Below are positions 19,161 to 24,915 of a stretch of DNA of 24,915 nt, piece after piece. How positions within the stretch are numbered: the first letter of the stretch is position 1; every line of letters begins with the position of its first letter. Under the pieces are notes generated by a model that searched no databases, had not been told where the DNA came from, and was given only the letters and a program-made list of their open reading frames with translations. The position numbers and the translations under genes were made by a program. The stretch covers positions 1 to 24,915 of the forward strand of contig WION01000675.1 of NCBI GenBank assembly GCA_015039365.1, given 5' to 3'. This DNA is from Amanita rubescens. Taxonomy: Eukaryota; Basidiomycota; Agaricomycetes; Agaricales; Amanitaceae.

Positions 19161-20358
19161 TGTCTCGATAGGGTATCCAATAGTAGCAGCAACCCAAACC
19201 CAACCCAAATAACTCCTTGCTCCGCATGTACGCTGAAAGCCGTCAAGCGTTCTTCCCTTTCATAGCTAGTAGCGCTTTCAGATATGGCATCATTAGGTGC
19301 TTCTAATTCACGCGGAATTGTTGACGAGCAACCAACCACCAGTAGTTAGCAGGAGCGGGGTCTGACGCCTTGTCTTCTTCCACTTCATCTGGTTAGTGCG
19401 AGGTGGTCCAAGGCCTCACTACTGTCGGCAAGTTCTGGTTTGGGAATTTCATGCCTTGCTCAACTGACAATGGCCTGCGCTGACTATCCCTGGCTCGACC
19501 CAATGCTTGGCATGTTGTAGCCATTGTTGGAATATTTCGGGCCGTGCCGAGCGCGCCGCTCGCTTTCCCCATTTGGTACATCCGCATGGCATCCACATTG
19601 CACAATCTACCTACGTATATAGCCCGTAAATACCCTGTATCCCCCATCCGTTTGCCCCAATGTCCACCGGGGCCCAAACTGACCCCTCTTTGTCGTTGTG
19701 ACGCCGTCGGGATTTCCAACAGCCATGACCTTCCATCGTAGCAACCCAACCCAACCCAACCCAACCTAATATACATATCCAAACATTGCTTCAAAGGTGC
19801 TGCTTTTCAGGTTTGACTGACGAAGAAGCGTGGAGCATTCTGCGAGCAGTCCTCCCCGTGCTGGAAAGGGAGGAAGGGGCGCGCGTACCGGTAATATCGA
19901 ACCCTAATACCGAAGGTTGCGATCGCCGTGAACATAAAAGCTTCACGCTTTATAGTTTTATACCATCTCTCGGGTCGCATCCTCGGTGTCGCTTGCACGA
20001 AAACTATATTCTGTAAAACTTGCACATGCCGGTAGTAGATGGTGGTTGCGAAAGGCAGAGGTCACGGTAGTCATGTCGATAGCTGTGGAAACGAACCCGG
20101 GACGGACATATTAGAAGAGACCGACTTCGTTAAATAGATCTGTCGATGTGAACGAAAGATGGCAACGTTTGGAAGACATCGATAGCAAGAAACAGTATGA
20201 AACTATGTGCGCGCTTGTGATAGAAGGCATGTGGTGGAGACTAGATAGTATTTGGTAAAATTAGAACGACAGTTTCACGATGAACAGCCATGATGAGTCA
20301 CTCTGTAATTTCTGCATAAAACTGGACTTTGTCCGATACGGTCCATACCCTCCTACCC
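19161..20358. other. Intergenic stretch, no gene seen
   Basis: An (AACCC)n tract at 19741-19768 and a shorter AACCCAA run at about 19191-19208. A 133-codon minus-strand frame (19393-19794) overlaps the AACCC tract and has no protein-like pattern, so I leave it out. The part at 20020-20358 is the 3' flank of the kinase-like gene. Confidence 0.5.
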
Positions 20359-21276
20359 TTACTTCTCTGAGCTGCTCTCGACCGCCCGACCCCCTCTCCC
20401 CGACATATCACTCAACTCTTTCTCTAGCCCTCGAAACTCCTCTTCCAGCACTTTCGCATTGTTACACTGCGACGCACCATCAAAATCAATCAGCGTCGCT
20501 TGATCGTCGTGGATAAGAAAATTATGTTTGTTGATGTCGCCATGCTTGATGCTCAATCGGTGTAATTTCGACAGCGCTTGCTGACACAGAGCCAAATCCT
20601 CTGGCGTAGCGTGCCGGTAGTCAGTGATACGCTCCATCGCGAAGCCAATAACTCGACCTTCCTCGGTTAAGTGCCCGAGAAACTGGGGGCCGATTTGGTG
20701 GTTTTGGATCCATTGGTATGCAGAAGTTTCGGAATCGAGGTAAGGTATTTCCCAATGGAATCGAGCAAATTTGACTACGATGGGTAGGTCAAAATGGGGA
20801 GTGCTGGCTTCGTAAACATTGGACCGGAGTTTATGTCCCATGTGAAGGTCTAGGTGGTCGATTTGGAGGGGATGCCAGAGGTGTGAAATACTTGGGAGTT
20901 CGACTTTCGTGACCTCGGAAAAGTGGGGGCAGCCATCTGCGCAATTCCAAGATATACGTCCGGTATTCCAGTCACCAGGCGGAAGAGGGGGTAGGATGGA
21001 GATTAAGGAGGGCTCGAAGCACATATCGTCGGCACTATACAATTTCGCATCGATGGTAAGATATTTGACGAATTTACCATCGACCAGAATGCGAAACTGG
21101 CTTTCGTCTAAAGGGTCGACGCTGGCCTGGAGCAATTTGATGTCGTAGACAGCGTCTCCCATGGCGTTACGGACGAAGAGGGTTGTCGTGCAATCAGAGA
21201 AAGAGGCTGTGATAAAGAGACTCTGTGAGAGTTTGCAGTTGTGCGGTATCAAAGCCAGAATCTGCCTCGCAAACAA
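20359..21276 (-). CDS. Protein kinase-like (PKL fold) protein, fungal family, 305 aa
   Basis: The C-terminal half carries kinase-fold landmarks. VVKF (Lys about 169) could be the ATP-binding lysine, with SETSAY Glu about 183 as its partner. GFAMERIT is a hinge-like segment at about 211-218. KHGDINKHNFL at 244-254 is the catalytic loop (HGDxNxxN, as in APH/small-molecule and RIO-like kinases). TLIDFDGAS at 261-269 has DFD in place of DFG. The N-terminal ~160 residues resemble a fungal family often labelled alpha-galactosidase A in databases despite its kinase fold. That family is known to me by its HGD-N and DFD/DFE pattern; substrate unknown. A single exon is open over the full length. The natural start may be the ATG of MGDAVYDIKLL at 21162, giving 267 aa, because the 38 residues before it look less constrained. 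Probably cytosolic. Confidence 0.75.
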   Translation of the reverse strand: MFARQILALIPHNCKLSQSLFITASFSDCTTTLFVRNAMGDAVYDIKLLQASVDPLDESQFRILVDGKFVKYLTIDAKLYSADDMCFEPSLISILPPLPPGDWNTGRISWNCADGCPHFSEVTKVELPSISHLWHPLQIDHLDLHMGHKLRSNVYEASTPHFDLPIVVKFARFHWEIPYLDSETSAYQWIQNHQIGPQFLGHLTEEGRVIGFAMERITDYRHATPEDLALCQQALSKLHRLSIKHGDINKHNFLIHDDQATLIDFDGASQCNNAKVLEEEFRGLEKELSDMSGRGGRAVESSSEK

Positions 21277-22161
21277 ACAATGCTGTTCTGGTATAATTAA
21301 TGGAGTTCGCCGTATTTATTGTCTTCTTTACGTAATGACCTGTCCAACAAATCGACAAATTGAAAAAAGTCAATAACTCCATAAATATAGCGCAGCTGGA
21401 TATCATACTCGGAACTCGTGTTTCTCATTGATCTGGAGGTTCACATACATCCTCCGAGTTATACCACTTGGTAGAAGATCTCATTGGGATTGTATTGTGT
21501 CGTCCTGCAATTGTCGAAGGTGCTGTGCACTTGTTTTTGTGGGTTTTTTTACAACAAGGCACATCGCTACCTATACGGTAAGGGACAATAAAACAATAAA
21601 ATAGTTTGACGGTGCTTCTTGCTACATGGCTTTGCAGATCAGATGAACACCATCTAGAGATTCGTTTGTAGCACCGAAAATACTATCAGATTGTTGGGAT
21701 GCCTTGGGGTCCGTGGAGTCCGAGAAGGTCCGGAGTAGTTTGAGATACTAAGATCAAGGTCCGAGGTACTCCGGGGCCGCATTGCTGTGCGAGCATGCGC
21801 GGTACACGTGTTTTACATATGGATTAGGCTATGGGCGCTGCTTCTTCTCATCCGTTTGTCTCACGAGCTCACCACTGAGGTCAAACGCGAATCCATTCGC
21901 TGTCCCTCCACTGTTTAAAAGTTCTCTGGAGTCCGTGCAGAGCGTAATCCAACAAAAATCCCCGACAACTTCTTTTGGTTGCCATTCATACATATCCGAC
22001 ATTCCCAGTCACGCGCTCAAGGACCACAGTTCGTTCAAATTGCACTAAGCTCGCCCTTTATAGAACGAGGTTCCACAGTGATTTTCTGATCAATGTTAGC
22101 GTTCGTTCATTGGAAAATGTGCAGCATAAGCGCTTTTTTGGCTAACAAACCTCTTAGCTAC
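21277..22161. other. Intergenic stretch, no clear gene
   Basis: Contains a cluster of GGTCCG/TCCGGAG/TCCGAG words at about 21708-21775, which form short imperfect inverted pairs. An 88-codon frame at 21782-22048 has no recognisable pattern and is not called. The region just before 22162 may be the leader of the small Cys-rich ORF. Confidence 0.45.
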
Positions 22162-22347
22162 ATGTGCGAACAGGATTATCGTCAATATAGCTGTGGCTGC
22201 AAGAAATTTGAAGAATTTCGCCAATGTGTCGGGAGAGTGGGGACCAATGTCAAATGCAGCCCTGTCACTCAGCTTCGACTTCCAGACTCAATGCATATGT
22301 GCTCTAGGCACATGGTAAAGCCGGGAAAGGATGAAATGCGTCGCTAG
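22162..22347 (+). CDS. Small Cys-rich protein, 61 aa
   Basis: Starting at the ATG of MCEQDYRQY, the peptide has Cys at positions 2, 11, 13, 22, 32 and 47 and ends HMVKPGKDEMRR. Spacing of the type YSCGC-x8-C-x9-C-x14-C-x2-H resembles short fungal hypothetical proteins with a conserved Tyr-x-Cys-Gly start and later Cys and His residues, which could bind zinc. There is no signal peptide from this start. The frame is open further upstream to an ATG at 22093 (84 aa), but the extra residues show no pattern. Too short to be sure; translation is unproven. Confidence 0.45.
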   Translation: MCEQDYRQYSCGCKKFEEFRQCVGRVGTNVKCSPVTQLRLPDSMHMCSRHMVKPGKDEMRR

Positions 22348-22423
22348 ACCAGATTCAAGCATAAGAGGATACAACTCTAGTGTTAGGGGGAGGCCCGGGC
22401 CATGGATGGAGAGATGTCATGAA
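22348..22423. other. Short intergenic
   Basis: Nothing recognisable. Confidence 0.4.
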
Positions 22424-22562
22424 GGCTGCCTGGTTTCAAAATCATTTCTTCAATTTTGCTCATTTATGTCCGTAGACAGTCACTAGTACACGACGGCTGC
22501 CTGGTTTCAGAAATCATTTCTTCAATTTTGCTCATTTATGTCCGTAGACAGTCACTAGTACA
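22424..22562. repeat. Tandem duplication, period 71 bp
   Basis: A block starting GGCTGCCTGGTTTCA and ending CAGTCACTAGTACA occurs at about 22424-22490 and 22495-22562 with one small length difference (CAAAATC / CAGAAATC). It lies downstream of the F-box gene, so it is in that gene's 3' flank. Confidence 0.9.
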
Positions 22563-22608
22563 AAGACTATCTACCAGTCAATTCTGAAAATACCGTTACC
22601 GTTGATTA

Positions 22609-23550
22609 TTAGTTGAGATGATGCCTTCCGTGTCGGATATTCCCGCATTCCCTGAGATGCTCCCTGAATGATCCAATGGTGAATTTCCGTCTGAAATGTA
22701 GGGGGCGGCTGCAGTGGGATCTCTGACATCCTGTGCAATGGAAGCCCCATTCCAGCTCTTGGGAACTTTTGTTAAGCCATGGCGTCCGAATGATTGCCAT
22801 GAAACGCAACGGATTCCCTGATTTTCCGTCGAAGGGGTCTTGAGCTGCCGTGCTCAATACATATTGTTCCATGGCACTGACGGAGCCGTGCAGCGTAATA
22901 CCTGCCCGACGAGCGCAGTCGAAGTCTACCAAAGCGAGGTGTGCACGAACTTTCTTTTGGTTCGGTGAATATGTGCCCGGTATGCTTTTCATGCTAGGCA
23001 AAGTGCGAAGGATTGGACGGTTAAGCCCAAACTTTAGAATCGCATGACGATACCGCAGTGGTAGATACTGTTTATCCTCCGACAGACAGAGGAAGCAAAC
23101 CCGTTTGCAAGTAAGGATGTAGAGGTAGCCGCCAAAATCACCGCACTCTTCACATTCAGCTGTGCATAATTTTTCGTAGAGCATTTCGCAGGTGATCCAC
23201 CGGCTGGCCTTGATGTATATGATGCCACGGAGCGCATTGTATGCATGTTTCCTGATCACTTTGTACTGATGAAAGGATTCCACAAGCCACATAGCTCGTC
23301 GATTTACGTGTCGGAAATCCGTAAGGGTACGTAGATCGAGTTGCCGGAGAATTTCACGAAGGAGCTCGAGGGGAAGTGTATCGAGAGCACCGAGGTACGC
23401 TTTAGGAGGATTGGGAATATGGTCATTGTCGGGCTGGCGTTGTGAGTCAGGGAGGTTGTCATCCAGCGTGAAGTCCCTGAGCCTAATATGTGTGTAGGTC
23501 AGGTCATGACGACATTCAGAGATGCTGAGGGGTAATTCGCTTTCGTGCAT
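22609..23550 (-). CDS. F-box protein with Cys-rich (putative zinc-binding) regions, 313 aa
   Basis: Residues about 56-97 form an F-box (LDTLPLELLREILRQLDLRT, then FRHVNRRAMWLVESF), the Skp1-binding module of SCF ubiquitin ligases. A Cys cluster follows (C129, C133, C136, then C148, C152, C155: ECEECG...CKRVCFLC), typical of a large fungal F-box family and likely to bind zinc. A C-terminal cluster, CTGCQRSHC at 272-280 with H298, C302 and H307, is a second possible metal site. It is a single exon open from ATG to stop. The likely role is substrate selection for ubiquitination; the substrate is unknown. Fungal genomes hold many such F-box paralogues, and this one shows no defect. Confidence 0.85.
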   Translation of the reverse strand: MHESELPLSISECRHDLTYTHIRLRDFTLDDNLPDSQRQPDNDHIPNPPKAYLGALDTLPLELLREILRQLDLRTLTDFRHVNRRAMWLVESFHQYKVIRKHAYNALRGIIYIKASRWITCEMLYEKLCTAECEECGDFGGYLYILTCKRVCFLCLSEDKQYLPLRYRHAILKFGLNRPILRTLPSMKSIPGTYSPNQKKVRAHLALVDFDCARRAGITLHGSVSAMEQYVLSTAAQDPFDGKSGNPLRFMAIIRTPWLNKSSQELEWGFHCTGCQRSHCSRPLHFRRKFTIGSFREHLRECGNIRHGRHHLN

Positions 23551-24094
23551 TTCGGTGGCTCGCCACGGACGGATTCAGAGTAATACTCTGAGGCTGTTCT
23601 ACCCTGTTCTCGGAGATGGAATGATGCTGATTGCGGACACCTGCAGTGTTTCGAACCTTGGGACGTTTTGTAGCTCTGAGAGCGACGTCACCTTGCTTGA
23701 CAAGGTTTATTCATTGTGAACTTATCTCAAAATAAAACCAAACAACTCCGCATTCTTCCCAGGCTCTCCTTTTCTGTACAGTGGCCGGCGGCCGCCGGGC
23801 GACATACTCTCCCCTCCGCCTGATTTTACTTATGCTTAGCTCCTCGGCTATGTGAAGTCCTGCCTGTGCCCCCCTTGTGCTCCACCCGCAGCTTTACTTG
23901 CCTCGTGGCTTTCGGTGGTCCTTGAAATGTAACACTGCATGAACCGCCGTTTCGGGTCTGCGATTCTTTCGTTCTGCTTTTCCGTGCAACTGTCGTGGAT
24001 TGTCTCGGCTCGTCTTGAATCTTGATCGTCTTCCGCTCCGCTGCCTTATGTCAATCTCCGTCGTTTAAGGATGATTTATTTATTTTAACAGCAA
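23551..24094. other. Intergenic stretch, no gene seen
   Basis: Contains a GC-rich inverted motif, GGCCGGCGGCCGCCGGGCG (about 23782-23800), and pyrimidine-rich sequence. The left edge is the presumed promoter of the F-box gene. Confidence 0.5.
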
Positions 24095-24179
24095 ATGGCG
24101 CGCATGAACCACTGCCAGCATTTCGTAACGGCCAGATGGCCAATGCCCCTATGCCATATATACGACGAGATTACGATTC
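24095..24179 (+). pseudogene. Fragment of the 860-aa gene with an in-frame 69-bp deletion
   Basis: Aligns base for base with 12048-12201 in exon 1 of the gene at 11957, except that 69 bp (23 codons) are missing between two CGT triplets (12077-12079 and 12146-12148). Five of 85 bases differ. The peptide GAHEPLPAF...APMPYIRRDYDS is kept in frame, but homology stops at both ends and no further exons follow, so it is a gene fragment. Confidence 0.85.
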
Positions 24180-24320
24180 TTACAGTCGTAGCTCAATTCA
24201 TTGTTGTTGTTTGTAGAGCAAACACTGGAACGCGTGCTATGTAAACAATATTCCCACGGGTGAACACCTTCCGTCGCCTTTCAATACGCCACGAGTCATT
24301 CGATTGTTTTTATGCTTCTT

Positions 24321-24915
24321 CTGCGGCGGTCACCAGCGTTACGGGACGAGCGAGGCGTCTGGTGGATCTACGGTGGCGACCCTGACGTCGTGATTCACTG
24401 GTTCTGCTGAGCAACTCCTGCGACGTCGTTCTCCAATGCCAGCATCGGGCCTTCTTCGTTCTATACCCCCTTCTGCAGCGGTCACCAGCGTTACGGGACG
24501 AGCGAGGCGTCTGGTGGATCTACGGTGGCGACCCTGACGTCGTGATTCACTGGTTCTGCTGAGCAACTCCTGCGACGTCGTTCTCCAATGCCAGCATCGG
24601 GCCTTCTTCGTTCTATACCCCCTTCTGCAGCGGTCACCAGCGTTACGGGACGAGCGAGGCGTCTGGTGGATCTACGGTGGCGACCCTGACGTCGTGATTC
24701 ACCGGTTCTGCTGAGCAACTCCTGCGACGTCGTTCTCCAATGCCAGCATCGGGCCTTCTTTTTTCTATGCTTTCTCTGCAGCAGCAGCAGGCTTCGTTCG
24801 TCTTCCTTTTTCTATGCTCCTTCTGCGGTAGTCGTCGGTGTTACAGGACAGGCGAAGCGTCTGGCAGGTCTACGGTGGCGACCTTGACACTGTGATTCAC
24901 CAGTTCTGCCGACCA
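24321..24915. repeat. 152-bp minisatellite array, continues past the window edge
   Basis: Units start at CTGCGGCGGTCACCAGCG (24321), CTGCAGCGG (24473) and CTGCAGCGG (24625), exactly 152 bp apart and nearly identical. A fourth, diverged unit starts at 24833 after a 56-bp insertion containing (GCA)n and TTTTTCTATGCT words, and is cut by the window edge. As 152 is not a multiple of three, the identical 75-aa frames seen in successive units are in shifting frames and are not evidence for a gene. Confidence 0.9.

Noticed and set aside
19741..19768. Interstitial telomere repeat (AACCC)n
   Set aside because: The common fungal telomere unit is CCCTAA; this five-base unit lacks the T, and the run is short.
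19393..19794. 133-aa minus-strand gene
   Set aside because: The frame starts next to the (AACCC)n tract, has no homology that I can recognise, and shows no supporting splice or context signal.
24339..24718. Two identical 75-aa frames, possible tandem genes
   Set aside because: They are the same minisatellite unit shifted by 152 bp, in different frames, with no gene context.

Overview
The window looks like a transposon-rich stretch of a basidiomycete genome, most likely an Agaricomycete. Supporting signs are multi-exon genes with short GT-AG introns (mostly 47-62 nt) that join in frame, Spt5-like KOW genes of the kind expanded in mushroom-forming fungi, a fungal F-box/Cys-rich protein and a fungal kinase-like protein. 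Genes are separated by microsatellites, palindromes and inverted-repeat elements. The species cannot be named from the sequence.

Left part (1-2240): the right end of a GACTA-rich DNA element, two direct copies of a dispersed repeat (family P) built around a 19-bp CCGG-rich palindrome, a (GGTT)n tract, and a 1,065-bp fold-back element (1115-2179) with ~430-bp arms and a perfect 7-bp target duplication. Each arm of that element carries a degenerate tRNA-like sequence. The element sits inside a copy of family P.

2353-8552: two Spt5-like genes on the minus strand. The first (2353-4698) is intact: four exons encode 728 aa. The second (about 5630-7376) is broken by at least one frameshift. The second, with a Ser/Pro-rich unknown gene (7506-8235), lies between 41-bp inverted repeats at 4969-5009 and 8512-8552, so this 3.6-kb stretch may have moved as a unit.

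8236-11956: mostly repeats. Its centrepiece is a ~1.2-kb imperfect palindrome (9913-11104) of family P units, with (GGTT)n and (AACC)n tracts in the two arms and an 81-bp, ~94% paired hairpin at the middle.

11957-14646: an intact three-exon gene for an 860-aa protein of unknown function, with an (AACC)n tract just before its start. A fragment of the same gene, lacking 69 bp in frame, recurs at 24095-24179.

14878-18307: a 3.4-kb element with 103-bp terminal inverted repeats and many TAGTC/AGTC subterminal motifs. It shares its CTCAGTAAAA end with the 1.1-kb fold-back element. It carries one intact six-exon gene (789 aa, one GC-AG intron) and no transposase I recognise. This element plus its small relatives is the best candidate here for an undescribed system.

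18308-24915: a second P-family hairpin (18922-19049), a kinase-like gene (20359-21276), a small Cys-rich ORF (22162-22347), an F-box gene (22609-23550), and a 152-bp minisatellite that runs off the right edge.
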